64,000 bases of DNA from Palaemon carinicauda (GCF_036898095.1 NC_090731.1:137452656-137516655); one strand, 5' to 3'; numbered from the stretch's first letter, positions 12,856 through 23,870 are shown. The notes: generated by a model not told the origin, from the sequence alone. A program made the numbers and translations.

Positions 12856-12886
<31 letters not shown>
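12225..12886 (+). mobile_element. Dispersed retroelement 3' unit ending in (AAT)n, copy 1
   Basis: This stretch is the inverted counterpart of 42,650-43,370. Shared landmarks are GCACCAGCC, the block GACTGGCCAGACAGTACTAC, the block CACTCCAAAATCAAACCATT, GCCATAGCCTCTGTA, and a tail with TTTTCCCTGTT, AGCATCCTGCTTTTCC and TTATAGCTTAGCA just before (AAT)n. The same tail closes a fragment encoding a LINE C-terminus at 17.6-18.0 kb, so the unit is probably a non-autonomous (SINE-like) element using a LINE 3' end. Sense direction is inferred from the position of (AAT)n at the 3' end. Confidence 0.7.
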
Positions 12887-12887
<1 letters not shown>

Positions 12888-13898
12888 CCGCGGATTTAAG
12901 TAAATACAGGAGATAATTGATTAAGGTGGAAGAAGAACAGTTAAGGTAGAATCACGCGCAGGTCGAGACTAGTTAGTATCGTCATGCAGAACCCAGAACT
13001 ACTCAAGGTCAAATATTACTGCATTGCATTTCTAGCCACTGGGCGCTATTGCATTCTTTTACAGTTCATTATTAAGTATTTGTAATAAAAAAAAAATCAT
13101 GTTTCCCATTACAGAAATATATTGTGATACAGCCTAATCAGTAATAAAATATCACATAAATCATTAGGTATTTAATAAACGGAATAGCGGCATGAAACCT
13201 TTTTTTGTTCCACATTCAGAAAGTTAGACAATGGTATTACTAAATAATAACGTCTATAATGCCTATATCGATATATGACTACTAAAAATCATGAAGGGTT
13301 TTGGCCGTAATATTAGGCCTACTTATAATAGTTAACTCACTTTGGATAGACATAACTGCTCGAAGGGCTCCCCTAAAAAGACTCCTACAATTTTCTAAAA
13401 AAAAAAAAATTAAGAAAAAAAATTAGCTTTCTTTTCAAGTTAAAATTAGGGAGGCCCTTTAAGGAGCTTTTCGGGAGGAAGAATCTAGCTTAAGTGAATG
13501 TACTATTAAACCACAAATTGACAAAAATACAGAGAGAGACATCCAATCTAATATTTCTCAAATGAAAATGGTTTGGTTTATTATCAGCTGCCTATGAATA
13601 AAAAAAATGATTACTCTATATGGCATGTTTATAAAGCATACATTTCAGATCTTTATATGACTTCTTTTTGTATAATTATTTTATCTTATAAGACAATATC
13701 TATGCAACACTTTTGCTAAATGATTGATATAATTTTCATGAAAGTGATTTAGCTTAAGCCTATTTACAACTCTCTAATATTGTTTGTTAACTCTTTGTTG
13801 CTATTAGGCACATTGCTATAAACTAAATTACCTAGGCTTACCGCATACAGGGGCATATGTCTAGCTTACATTTTTATGGACAAGGAAAATTTATAACA

Positions 13899-13901
<3 letters not shown>
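12887..13901. other. AT-rich DNA, nothing recognised
   Basis: No gene or repeat family recognised apart from short A runs. Confidence 0.4.

Positions 13902-13990
<89 letters not shown>
13902..13990. repeat. (CT)n microsatellite
   Basis: About 90 bp of CT with one phase slip near 13,964. Confidence 0.95.
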
Positions 13991-15574
13991 ATACATAATT
14001 TCAATTCCAAAATATGCAAAGCCAACCAAAATATTCTAGTAATGATATAGCAAATAAACAATATTTACCAGGAGTTATATCCTTAGCATATATGTGTTGA
14101 GTACGCACAGCAGTATCTTTCAATTGGCAGGTATTTTTGGGATGATAATTTAAAAGTATATTTCTAAGGCTTTCTCCAAAATCAGAAAGGAAAAAAATCT
14201 GAATGGAGCACATTCTTGCATTCTTGAAGTTAGAATCCTATTTCGTTTTACACAGATTAACCTCAAGTTTTGCAAAGAGTTTAGTCCTTTGGGGATCTGT
14301 AAAATTAAATGTCTTTTTTTTTTTTTTTTTTTTTGATGGCACTAATGATTATTACAACCATGCACAACAACATACAATCATCTTCATTGTCTTTTATCTA
14401 CTGAATGAAATGTTAAAAGTCGATGAACCGAACCTCTTGCTACTTACGCAACTGGGTTCCGAGTGACGTCACTGCGTGGGAAAACAGAAAACTCATTCTC
14501 TCACAAACTCACCTTACTCTTCTTCCAACTTGATAACAGATAATCATACTGTACATGAGTCGATCTCATTATCTTTATTAAAATAAAAATAACCAATACA
14601 AGTAAACAATTTACCAGATCTGCTATTCTTTGTTTTACACTTATAGTCTTACGAACAAATCAAATCGTAAAGCAAGTAATTTAAACATATTTTGAAGACA
14701 TTAAGGATGATTAAACCGTTCGAATGATTTAGATAAGGGCTCGGGGGGTAGTAAGAACAAGGAGAGTCAAAATGTGCTTTTTAAAACTGCCGCTTTCTCG
14801 TATCTTCTAAGATAAGCCAGACAAAAGATATTCAAGACAATGCTCAACGTCTCATAAAAAGCTTGTATACTGAAAGGATTTTATGCTTTGTACAACAGCA
14901 AAGGGCTTGATATTCACAATGACAACGTTACAAAGACTTTATTTATGCGTTTGCTCAATTCATAAATCAATGATATGCAAACTCAAAGTACCAGAGTAAA
15001 AATTAGCATTAAAAATGAATACATTATTGCAATTCCAATGAAGACTACTTTACTGGCACGGGGAAAGCAATATTTATGTTTGTTACGAATATAATTTTAC
15101 TTGAAAAAAAGAAGTAAATCCTGCATGCAACACTGGTTCGTAATCTAAATCTAACAACCAATATCCTGTTTTATCCAGAACCATCTAATTTGTAAGAAAC
15201 TGGTAGTCCGAACAGATAAAGAAAAATCGAGTCTCGATGCTTGAATAAAAGTCTTCACACTTTTAGTGCATCATTCATCTGTCAATTTGAGGGAGAAAAC
15301 GAACTGGGCTCGACTTTTAAATTAATAAATGGTTGTGGGACATGCTCAGGGTTATGGAGTTTTTCCTGAATACGAAAAATTTGAATATATCTAAAAAGAA
15401 ACGCCCCACATTTGTAGATACATGTATTTTATATGAGAAATATTATAAAGGCAAAAGAGTTCTTATATAAAATATAGTAATATAGAACATGGTTATAGTA
15501 TAAATAATGTCCTTGGACTAATGAATACACATATAAACTGTATGTATGTATACATACACGCACATATACACACA
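13991..15574. other. AT-rich DNA with a T20 run
   Basis: Contains a homopolymer of about 20 T at 14,313-14,334 and a palindromic GTGACGTCAC (CRE-like) at 14,463-14,472. No gene supported. Confidence 0.4.
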
Positions 15575-15578
15575 CGCG

Positions 15579-15650
<72 letters not shown>
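15575..15650. repeat. (CA)n-(TA)n microsatellite
   Basis: CA-rich start with CG interruptions followed by about 58 bp of pure TA. Confidence 0.95.
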
Positions 15651-15651
<1 letters not shown>

Positions 15652-15824
15652 CCATAAGCCAGTTTCCCGTGAATGGAGAGGCACAAGGAGAAATTAACCC
15701 TCTTCATTTTTAGTAATCCCTGTACGCTAAGTTTGTCCAAGGTATAAAGAGAAGTCTACGAAAGGGAAGAAGTCAGCCAGTGTGGACGTTTGAGATGACT
15801 CACCTTACACGAGTCTCTCGGAGT

Positions 15825-16016
15825 CACTTGAAACTAGTTTCACAGCACTCCCCAGTTATTTGAAACTAGTTTCACAGCACTCCCTGACCACTTGAAACTA
15901 GTTTCAAAGCACTCCCTAGCCACTTGAAACTAGTTTCACAGCACTCCCTAGCCACTTGAAACTAGTTTCACAGCACTCCCTAGCCACTTGAAACTAGTTT
16001 CACAGCACTCCCCATC
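15825..16016. repeat. 32-bp minisatellite, six units, palindromic core
   Basis: Six head-to-tail units of 32 bp. Each unit holds the perfect 12-bp palindrome GAAACTAGTTTC followed by CACAGCACTCCC; one unit has CAAAGCACTCCC. The last three units are nearly identical, and the first units differ in the spacer (AGTTATT, TGACCA). A single diverged unit recurs at 16,903-16,930, and the palindrome recurs at about 18,388-18,399. Confidence 0.95.
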
Positions 16017-16120
16017 AGGCTGAAATAACTCCCATTTTTGAATGATCAAAACAGAATCAATATACGAGTAATTATCTATTCATTACAAAATTTCAGCTTT
16101 ATGCGAACAACAACATTAAA
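16005..16120 (+). repeat. Flanking repeat, copy 1 of a local duplication
   Basis: The 110-120 bp after the minisatellite (CCATCAGGCTGAAAT, ACTCC, GAATGATCAAAACAGAA, AACTTTATGC-like end) are repeated with substitutions at about 16,925-17,030. The minisatellite unit and this flank therefore belong to one repeat family. Confidence 0.75.
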
Positions 16121-16432
16121 AGTAAACTGTCTTGTTCTCAAGATAAACAATCTCGCTTTGTACTGTCTTTCGTTTAGTTGGTGTCCCATGGATAAATTGG
16201 ACCGAACATAACTCACACAAAAACTTTCACACCAGTGTTGTTATGTATTCCAGTCGTCATTTGGCATGAGTGAGCGTGATTTATGGCATTTTCTTGTAAG
16301 GTTATTTTGTGGAATATTAGGGTTAATTGCAATAATAAAATTAAGGTAAAACATCACGAAAATTAATGCTATGCTATATTCAAATGCTGTAATCATAAGC
16401 AACAAGTTTTCTTCTTTAGGTTTACACACTCC

Positions 16433-16679
16433 TATATATACATACATACATACATACATACATACATGTATATATATACATATATACATACATACATATA
16501 TATACTAGTGTATGCGACCCGTCTAAAATAATGGCTAGATATTTAGATAGATATGCACGCACACGCACGTGAACACACACACAGATTCAATCCTTCCCAC
16601 CCTCTCCCTATTGCCCGTGATGGAAAGAACTATATATATCCAGACAATTGTTCTGTATTATATAGGGGAAATATTATAT

Positions 16680-16769
<90 letters not shown>

Positions 16770-16834
16770 TAGATAGATAGATAGATAGATATTTAGATAA
16801 ATAGATAGATAGATATTTAGATAAATAGATAGAT
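16433..16834. repeat. Cluster of (CATA)n, (TA)n and (GATA)n microsatellites
   Basis: (CATA)n at 16,438-16,500, (TA)n at about 16,684-16,767, then (GATA)n at about 16,766-16,834 interrupted twice by ATTTAGATAA. About 180 bp of non-repetitive sequence separates the first block from the others. Confidence 0.95.
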
Positions 16835-16902
16835 AATTCAGACAACATTAACTAATAATTGAAGCTCCCCAAGTTTAAAGCAAATATAATTAAAGGATAC
16901 CA

Positions 16903-17030
16903 AGTCACTTGAAACTAGTTTTATAGCACTCGCCATCAGGTTGAAATTACTCCAAAATTTGAATGCTCAAAACAGAAACGAGTGATTACATTTTTATTAG
17001 ATAATTCCAACTTTATGCTAACAAAGCGAG
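16903..17030 (+). repeat. Flanking repeat, copy 2 of the local duplication
   Basis: Begins with one diverged minisatellite unit (CACTTGAAACTAGTTTTATA) and continues with the same flank as 16,005-16,120 (CCATCAGGTTGAAAT, AATGCTCAAAACAGAAAC, AACTTTATGC). It is direct-oriented, about 900 bp from copy 1. Confidence 0.75.
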
Positions 17031-17110
17031 AATTGAATTTAAAATATGTACAATAACCCACCAAGTTATCAGAACCGGGCGCCCAAAATACTTAAGATAA
17101 CTGCTACATA

Positions 17111-17470
17111 TTGCGCAGCCAACAAATTTTGTCGACACGAGAAGTTATAGATGGCTTCAAACTGTTGGAACCTAGATATATGTCTACTTTAGGCTCCAGA
17201 GCCTTTAAATATGCGGTCCCGAGACTATATAATAGGCTCCCACGAAACATTCGAATGATTAAAGACATTAAGGCTTTCAAGAGGATACTGAAGACTTTCT
17301 TATTTCATGAATCCTTTGACAGTGACGATTTAACAGTAAATGAACAATACGCGATACGAAACGTTAAATACTCTGAACGAACAAGGTAAAACGACAGTGG
17401 AGGTCCTGCAGAGAGTGGGGTTCCCCTGCTGTATGGGACCGTTAAAGCAGCCATCAAAAAAAAAAGACAT
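17111..17470 (+). pseudogene. Non-LTR retrotransposon 3' end (RT C-terminus plus 3' UTR)
   Basis: The frame reads FKLLEPRYMSTLGSRAFKYA, VPRLYNRLPRNIR, DIKAFKRILKTFLF. The pattern SRAFxxAxPRLxNxLPxxIR followed by FKxxLKTxLF is the usual C-terminus of CR1/Jockey-like non-LTR retrotransposons. The stop is near 17,389. It is followed by about 70 bp of 3' UTR containing a GGGGTTCCCC palindrome and ending in A11 at about 17,456-17,467, the expected polyadenylated tail. The insertion is strongly 5'-truncated and no RT catalytic motif is present. Confidence 0.8.
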
Positions 17471-17615
17471 AGGAATGAAACTCTGACTTCTTCTATAAAA
17501 ATAAAGAAGCTAGGTCTCTCAGATTTCATCCTGGCGCATTGTAACAAATCTAGTCATTTCGTTGATGCTAGCATGACAAGATCGCATAACAAGCGATTGT
17601 CGACTGATGATGGCG

Positions 17616-17616
<1 letters not shown>

Positions 17617-17682
<66 letters not shown>

Positions 17683-18000
17683 GCAAGATGCTATAAGCCC
17701 AATGGGCTCCAACAGGAAAAATTACCCCAGTGAGGAAAGGAAATAAGGAAATAAATAAACGATATACGAAGTAATGAAAAATTAAAAGAAAATATCTTAA
17801 AAACATTATATTTGATATATAAACTAAAGTCTAAACGGACTTATGTAAGCCTGTTCAGCATAAAGACATTTACTGCGAGTTTGAACTTTTGAAGTTCTAC
17901 TGATTTAACTACCTGATTAGGAAGATCATTCCACAACTTGGTTACAGCTGGAATAAAAATTCTAGAATACTGTGTAGAATTGAGCCTCATGATGACATAT
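17617..18000 (-). pseudogene. LINE 3' end with (AAT)n tail and RT C-terminus
   Basis: On the minus strand about 17,990 to 17,841 encodes QYSRIFIPAVTKLWNDLP, then NQVVKSVELQKFKLAVN, a second typical non-LTR RT C-terminus (SRxFIPAxxxLWNxLP, FKxxVN). Downstream is a tail with TTTTTCCTGTTGG, GGGCTTATAGCATCTTGCTA and (AAT)n (seen as (ATT)n at 17,619-17,681). The tail matches those at 12.8, 34.1, 42.7 and 58.6 kb. It is 5'-truncated. Confidence 0.75.
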
Positions 18001-18224
18001 ACCAATGAGCGAGAGAGACAGTTTCCATCTCCTTCAATGTCCTTCACTAGAAGCGCCTCGCTAGAGTTCTTTTTTTTTTCTCTGATTTTTATCCGGATGG
18101 ATCTGACTTTAAATTGCCGGTGTCCACCAAAAATGTTGCAGTTGTCTTGGACGATGAAAGACCAACACCTCCTAAAATTTGCTCTTTTCCTTGTCGTTTT
18201 ATAAATGTTCAGGGAACGTATTTG

Positions 18225-18256
<32 letters not shown>

Positions 18257-18629
18257 AAAAAACTTTCACTTCCTTCATTTCATAGGAAAACATCACTGAA
18301 ATCAACTCAAGACACATTCGACGGTTGAGTATTTTAAACGAGATTCATTTGACTGGACAGTCATTTCAAATTAACGAGCAATCGTCTGAAACTAGTTTCA
18401 AATGACTGGGGGAGTCTCCTGATAAGGGGAGTCATTTGAATCGATTACATTGGCGCGCAAATGATAATTTAAAGGTCGCGGTCAGTAAAGCCAGCCAAGC
18501 CATGTCAAACTCAAAGCTTGTATCCATTCCATAAAGTAATTCAGTAAACAAGTCACGGACTGAGTCCACTTGTCCAAGATTCACCAACTACTGTTTGTTC
18601 GTCCAGGGATATTGTTTTCTTTTCATTAT
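18001..18629. other. Unassigned spacer with poly(A) tract
   Basis: Contains an A-rich tract (about 18,233-18,261), probably another retroposon tail or the continuation of the LINE fragment, and one copy of the palindrome GAAACTAGTTTC at about 18,388. No gene. Confidence 0.4.
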
Positions 18630-18804
18630 TTTCTTTTCATTATTTTTTTTTCTTTTTTTTCTTTTTATTAAAAAGTTAAATTACATATTCTTTACAATTA
18701 CATTATTTACAGTATAAACATATTTAATTGCATTTTTCTATAAACAAACCCATCTAATTTAACAATTTACAACATCACACATCTTGATTTTAATTTTCAG
18801 TCAC

Positions 18805-19352
18805 TCAAAAACAATAATTTATATACTTTTTGGTGAACATTTTATTCATTCTTTCTTTATAGATATTTTTCAGAAGCCACCGATCATATTGAAATTTACT
18901 CTTAAGAAAGGCATCTGTTTCCTCTTTCGTATATCGTTTCTTCTTACTTACCCAAACAGCATATAAATAACCAATTATCAATACAGTGGCGCTATTATAA
19001 TCCTTTTTCGTCCTATATTTGTAATTGAACATTAATGTGTTTAAAAAATTGTCCCTGTTTATGTCACAAGTATGAAATAATACATTTTTGACATACATCA
19101 ATATTGTCTGGATGTGCCTGCAAAAGTAAAATATATGCAAACTATATTCAACATCATCGCAATGATCACATTTATCACTCTCTCTGATATTTAACATTTT
19201 CAGACGATTATTTGTCGCCAAAGTTTCATGAGCGTATTTAAAGGCAAACTCTCTCTCCATGATGCCAATGAAAGGTTTGTTTATGCTGTCCCATACCATT
19301 TTCCAGTCCAAAAATGGATAACTCCCTTCAATTTTTGGGACAATCTCTGGCC
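18805..19352 (-). CDS. LINE ORF2 C-terminal part, separated by a frameshift
   Basis: Continues ORF2 in another frame. The open frame upstream of the Met at 19,311 reads SSKDCYNFIRPEIVPKIEGS, then YPFLDWKMVWDSI, so homology passes smoothly from the main ORF2 across about 19,380 and only a one-base shift separates them. It then contains a Cys/His finger, CDHCDDVEYSLHIFYFC (CX2CX7HX4C), the C-terminal motif expected of L1/Tx1 ORF2 proteins, and ends in a basic tail near 18,805. In an intact parent the two parts would form one protein of about 1,110 residues. Confidence 0.8.
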
Positions 19353-22157
19353 TTATGAAATTATAACAATCTTTAGAACTAAGTTAGGAAATTTTGCATG
19401 GTGATAAACTTTTCTGATTACATTAATTGCAACTGAATAAAATGATGTTGACACAAATGAAACCTCATTTATTTCCTTCAAGTCCAACAAAAAACTAATT
19501 CTCATCTTGCAATAGAAATTACTTAAACCAATATCCTTTCTAATATCATTTAGAGCTGTCGAACTAAAAATCGCCAAGGACTTAAAATAAACATTTATAA
19601 TACCCAATCCACCTTTCTCTTTCGACAAACAAAGAGTATCTCTACCAACAGGATGGTAAGTTCCCTGCCATATATATCGGAATACATGCATATTTATTTG
19701 AGCAATGTACTTTTTCAAAGGAGGCAAAGTGTGTGATATATACCAAACTTTGGACAAAACTAGTGAACTAACAATAATAGCTCTTTGGAAAATAGATAAT
19801 TGTCTTTGACTTAGCATATCTATGGATATTTTAATATTTTGAGTAAGGCGAGACCAATTTTCTTCACATGTAACCTCAAAATCACTATAATAAATTATAC
19901 CAAGAATTTTGATACTTTCAACAGTTTTCAACCAACTGATAGGCCAAATTTTTCGGTTTTCCCATTTCCCAAACCCAATTATACTAGTTTTGTCCTTGTT
20001 TAGCTGTGCACCTGTCGCAAGTTCAAACCATTGTACTTCTTTATAACACTCTCTAACTGAATCATCAGTTGACAAGATCACGGATGAGTCATCTGCATAA
20101 CCTTGCAGGCATATATTTACATTGTTTGGAAGGGTAGGCCCTATTATCTTGTTATTGCTCTTTATTGCTCTATACAAAGGTTCTTGAAATATACAATACA
20201 ACAGCATTGACATAGGGCAGCCTTGTCTTACTGACCTCTTAATACAAAAAGTTGAACTCATAAACCCATTTACCAAGATACTACTTACACAATCTTTGTA
20301 CAGTATTCTAACTAGAGCCACAAATTCATCTGGTAAACCAAATTTCTTCATCACTTTAAAAACAAAATCCATATTAACTCTATCAAAAGCCTTAGACCAG
20401 TCTAAGCTTAGAATTGCTAAGTCTTCACTCTTTTGTTTTGTATGAAAAATTACATCTCGAATCGTATTATTACAATTCACAATCGACCTTTCCTTCACTG
20501 CACAATATTGTTCTGGGGAGATAATCTTCCCAATAACACATCTCAATCTGTTTGCTAAAACCTTAGCAAAGATTTTATAGTCAACATTCAAAAGTGATAT
20601 AGGTCTCCAGATCTCCACCAAAGATAAATCTCCTATTTTAGCTAATAATTTTATTACACCCAAATTTTGACTATCTGACATATATTTCTCAGTCACAATG
20701 GATTTGAACACTTCCATAACGTCAGACTTTATTAAAGACCAAAACTTTTTGTAGAATTCTATAGGAAGTCCATCATACCCTGGTGATCTTCCTTTACACA
20801 TACTCTTGATAGCATCAAAAACCTCAATTTCCTCTAATTCTCTACTTAAAAAACTTACATCTTCCTGGTTTAGGACAGAATGGCATAGATTAAGAAAATA
20901 ATCTTGACTTTTTACCTGACCAGTTACCTTACTAAACAATTTTTCAAAGTGCTCCTTTATAAAAACAGAAATTCCCTCTGTGCTTTCTACAATGGAACCA
21001 TCTGCTTGTTTTATGTTAGTAATGCGTGTATGATTTTTCTTTTTCTCAGCACCAAGTAGATGTGCAGATATTTTTTCCCCAGTTGTACGATCATTTAGTT
21101 TGGCTCTTATCTTTATACCCTCTAATATTTCATTCTGGATGTCACAAATCCTAGTCTTGAGAATCTTAATATTTTCATAATTTACACTAGTTTTATAGTT
21201 AATATCATAAAGTTGACGCAATCTTGTTTGTAATAAGTTCAGCAATCCATACTTTTCTTGAGAAAATTTTTTACATAATTTGACAAAGAATTTTTTACAT
21301 TGTGATTTTGCCCAGTCCCACCATAAGAGTATGTTATCAAATGTACCCTTTTTCTGCTTTATAAACTGCCATACATGTAAAAAATTTTCTTCAATTTCAT
21401 CAGAATCTAAAACTTTAACATTCAACTTCCAATACCCTGTGCCAATGTTTTGTGTGTTTATGTTTAATTTCAAAACAACCATACTATGATCTGAAAAACT
21501 TATTGGAATGGTGTCTACAGATGTTATATTATCAAATAATTTTACCGTATAAATCCTGTCTATTCTGGATCCATAGTTTTCCCGTATATAAGTGTATTCT
21601 AATATCCTGTTTGTGAATTTATAATTATCTCTCAGAGCAAGGTTTTTCACGAGACTACTCATAGACTTAGACAGTAAAGCTTTGTTATTATTACTGCAAT
21701 CTCTTGTGCATGTTATACAGTTGAAATCACCTCCAAAAATAAGATAATCAATATTATATCGCAGGTAATACAATATTTCATTCCTGAAAAAGTCTTCCCT
21801 TTCAGCAAATTTACTGGCACCAGATGGAGCATACACATTTATAATAGGTATAATGCAGTTATTGTAACATACCCTTACACCAACAATTCTACCGTTAGTA
21901 TCCATCTCCTTGGTTAAAAGTTTAACATTTGTTTTATTATTTATACAAATAATTGTACCTCCTTTTAAATTGATTGATGGATTGAACACTATACACATAA
22001 AATTAGTGAGATAACTCAACCCTGAAATATCTTTTACGTTATGTTCTTGAATCAACAGAATATCAATTTTATAGTACATGATAAGGGACACAACTTTCAT
22101 TTGTTTAATTACCTCATTTAAGCCATTAATATTTAAAGTGGCAACAGAAAGAGCCAT
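19353..22157 (-). CDS. LINE ORF2: endonuclease-reverse transcriptase
   Basis: Chosen start is the ATG at 22,157 (MALSVATLNINGLN); the open frame extends five codons further upstream without an ATG. Residues 1-230 form an APE-like endonuclease: TLNINGL, LIQEHN, VYAPSG, GGDFN, RIDRIY and the terminal SDHSMV. RT lies at about 440-760: GYDGLPIEFYKKFW, RPISLLN, LSLDWSKAFDRVN, VRQGCPMSMLLY, and the catalytic YADD near residue 688. All these catalytic motifs look intact. The enzyme would nick target DNA and prime reverse transcription there. The frame stops at 19,353 because of a frameshift; the missing C-terminus is at 18,805-19,352. The start is 24 bp past the ORF1 stop in the same transcript. Confidence 0.9.
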   Translation of the reverse strand: MALSVATLNINGLNEVIKQMKVVSLIMYYKIDILLIQEHNVKDISGLSYLTNFMCIVFNPSINLKGGTIICINNKTNVKLLTKEMDTNGRIVGVRVCYNNCIIPIINVYAPSGASKFAEREDFFRNEILYYLRYNIDYLIFGGDFNCITCTRDCSNNNKALLSKSMSSLVKNLALRDNYKFTNRILEYTYIRENYGSRIDRIYTVKLFDNITSVDTIPISFSDHSMVVLKLNINTQNIGTGYWKLNVKVLDSDEIEENFLHVWQFIKQKKGTFDNILLWWDWAKSQCKKFFVKLCKKFSQEKYGLLNLLQTRLRQLYDINYKTSVNYENIKILKTRICDIQNEILEGIKIRAKLNDRTTGEKISAHLLGAEKKKNHTRITNIKQADGSIVESTEGISVFIKEHFEKLFSKVTGQVKSQDYFLNLCHSVLNQEDVSFLSRELEEIEVFDAIKSMCKGRSPGYDGLPIEFYKKFWSLIKSDVMEVFKSIVTEKYMSDSQNLGVIKLLAKIGDLSLVEIWRPISLLNVDYKIFAKVLANRLRCVIGKIISPEQYCAVKERSIVNCNNTIRDVIFHTKQKSEDLAILSLDWSKAFDRVNMDFVFKVMKKFGLPDEFVALVRILYKDCVSSILVNGFMSSTFCIKRSVRQGCPMSMLLYCIFQEPLYRAIKSNNKIIGPTLPNNVNICLQGYADDSSVILSTDDSVRECYKEVQWFELATGAQLNKDKTSIIGFGKWENRKIWPISWLKTVESIKILGIIYYSDFEVTCEENWSRLTQNIKISIDMLSQRQLSIFQRAIIVSSLVLSKVWYISHTLPPLKKYIAQINMHVFRYIWQGTYHPVGRDTLCLSKEKGGLGIINVYFKSLAIFSSTALNDIRKDIGLSNFYCKMRISFLLDLKEINEVSFVSTSFYSVAINVIRKVYHHAKFPNLVLKIVIIS

Positions 22158-22180
22158 TACAACAACGAACACTGAAACAA

Positions 22181-23572
22181 TTACTTTTTCTTTTTCTTTG
22201 ACAACCTATCTTTTCCATTCATTTTTTCTTCCTTCCTTTTTTCTTTATTGGATTTTCCTCTAATTAACTTTAATTTACCTACAGTATCTAAATCTATGTT
22301 CCACTGGCCTTTTGGCATCACGTCTGAACCTTTATCATCATTTTTCAAATCGTCTTCAATATCACTGACTTTATTTACCTCTATATCCATGTCACGTTCT
22401 TCAGTAGCACCATCCACTGATTCATCATCCCTATGCACTGAAACCACTATATTGATTTCCTTAAGATTTCCCGGTTCTTCATTTACATCATCTTCAACGG
22501 GAAAGAGACTTTCAACTGTGTAAGGAATACGAGGTTCATCTTGTGATGGAAGCCCCTTATCCTCAGTTATTTCGGTAACTTGAGAAGCTCCTTCAGGTGC
22601 ACTTTTTATTGCAAAGATGTCACTATCACTGTCGATATCTGTTAAATTATCACCATTACCTGGAACATGACCCTCCAGGTCACATGATCGACCTTCTATT
22701 TCGACTGAGTGTTGATGAACAGCAACATCATCAACATTCTTGGATGAGGGAATGGTCACTAGTTGTTCTCCTACTGCTTCGCATAAGTCGCCTATCTGGT
22801 CCTCTCCGTGGTTGCTGGATTCTTCTTTATCATTTTCAATACTCTTTCCATCACATGGTTGCTCCACATTTGCTTCATTACCTGTTGCCAGTTGAACATC
22901 AGGAGTACCATCTTCTTCCGATATCCGACCCTTATCAGAATCCTTGCCGGGCATTGCTGGGAAATCATTCAAATTGAAAATATTTAACTTAGGCTCACTA
23001 TCCATATTACAGTTAACTGCCATATGAGAGTCTCTTCCGCACTTGTAACACGTCTTTTTCTGACCATTATATAAAAACACAACATTATAACCACAAATAT
23101 TTATGGAGGATGGGATATTTTTCTTTATTTCCATTTTCACAGTGCGTGTTCCATTTTCTAGACCATTTGCTCTCCCATGAGAAAAGGTATTATGTCTGAG
23201 ATGAAGAACTTTCCCATACTGTTCGAGGACACTAATTAAAAGGGAGTCTTCTATATCAAAGTGTGCATAACGTATTGATACATAGGTATATACACTACTC
23301 AAATTTACTACAAGGGCCTTTTCACCATTACCGAAATGAATCACTTTGTCTTCGTACTCTCGTATAAAGACATCAAAAACCTTCTCTTCAATAAATTTCA
23401 CAGCCACTCTGTTATTTGGTATGTTCTGAAACCCTCGTATGTCTTTTTCACTTATTTTTAACTTATTAAATATGACATCACATGCCGACTCATAATTAGG
23501 GGAACACGAAAATTTTAAACTAACTGTAGTCTTTGGTTTAAGTCTCGCAGCCATTGGAAAGTTGTTGGCCAT
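22181..23572 (-). CDS. LINE ORF1: gag-like RNA-binding protein
   Basis: 463 residues and uninterrupted. Residues 1-170 form an alpha/beta region of the type found in Tx1 ORF1 (TVSLKFSCSPNYESACDVIF, GFQNIPNNRVAVKF and similar). A zinc knuckle follows, CYKCGRDSHMAVNC at about 174-187 (CX2CX4HX4C). From about 200 to 420 it is very acidic and probably disordered, and it ends in a basic Lys-rich tail (KKKKK at the stop). It would coat LINE RNA in the cytoplasm. ORF2 begins 24 bp after it. Intact reading of ORF1 together with the single lesion in ORF2 points to a recent insertion. Confidence 0.85.
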   Translation of the reverse strand: MANNFPMAARLKPKTTVSLKFSCSPNYESACDVIFNKLKISEKDIRGFQNIPNNRVAVKFIEEKVFDVFIREYEDKVIHFGNGEKALVVNLSSVYTYVSIRYAHFDIEDSLLISVLEQYGKVLHLRHNTFSHGRANGLENGTRTVKMEIKKNIPSSINICGYNVVFLYNGQKKTCYKCGRDSHMAVNCNMDSEPKLNIFNLNDFPAMPGKDSDKGRISEEDGTPDVQLATGNEANVEQPCDGKSIENDKEESSNHGEDQIGDLCEAVGEQLVTIPSSKNVDDVAVHQHSVEIEGRSCDLEGHVPGNGDNLTDIDSDSDIFAIKSAPEGASQVTEITEDKGLPSQDEPRIPYTVESLFPVEDDVNEEPGNLKEINIVVSVHRDDESVDGATEERDMDIEVNKVSDIEDDLKNDDKGSDVMPKGQWNIDLDTVGKLKLIRGKSNKEKRKEEKMNGKDRLSKKKKK

Positions 23573-23870
23573 CGTAGCTGGTAGAAAACGCTCAGTTTTC
23601 TATGATGACGTCATATCGCCTCAGGCTACATGAAACCTCCGGCTTGGCGATTCCTTGGAGGTGTATCGAGGCAAACTACGTCTAATAATATAAACTATGA
23701 CACAAACTAGTTCACTTGAACACTAATTAGTTCACTGGCATCTTACTCACAAGTTGTAGTCCAAATTCATAAGAAAACCCTCGGAAAACCGACTCAAAAT
23801 CACAAAATAAGCAGAGCGTTCCAAATAGCGTTTGTAAACAAACAGAGCTTCTTCTTCTCCCTTTTTTCAT
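23573..23870 (-). promoter_or_regulatory. LINE 5' UTR with a consensus CRE
   Basis: The 300 bp upstream of ORF1 contain the palindrome ATGACGTCAT (23,605-23,614), a consensus CREB/ATF site, 33 bp upstream of the ORF1 start. An internal promoter is expected in LINE 5' UTRs; assigning it to this site is inference. The upstream limit is set only by the possible target duplication near 23,865-23,874. Confidence 0.45.

Noticed and set aside
15825..16016. Regular 32-bp repeats considered as a CRISPR array.
   Set aside because: Units are head-to-tail with no unique spacers and the genome is eukaryotic; it is a minisatellite.
17985..18025. IEGDGNCLSRSL on the minus strand resembles the OTU protease active-site start (DGNCLFR).
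   Set aside because: It runs directly into a LINE C-terminus (SLVYVI..QYSRIFIPA) and no other OTU motif or His box follows; taken as chance.
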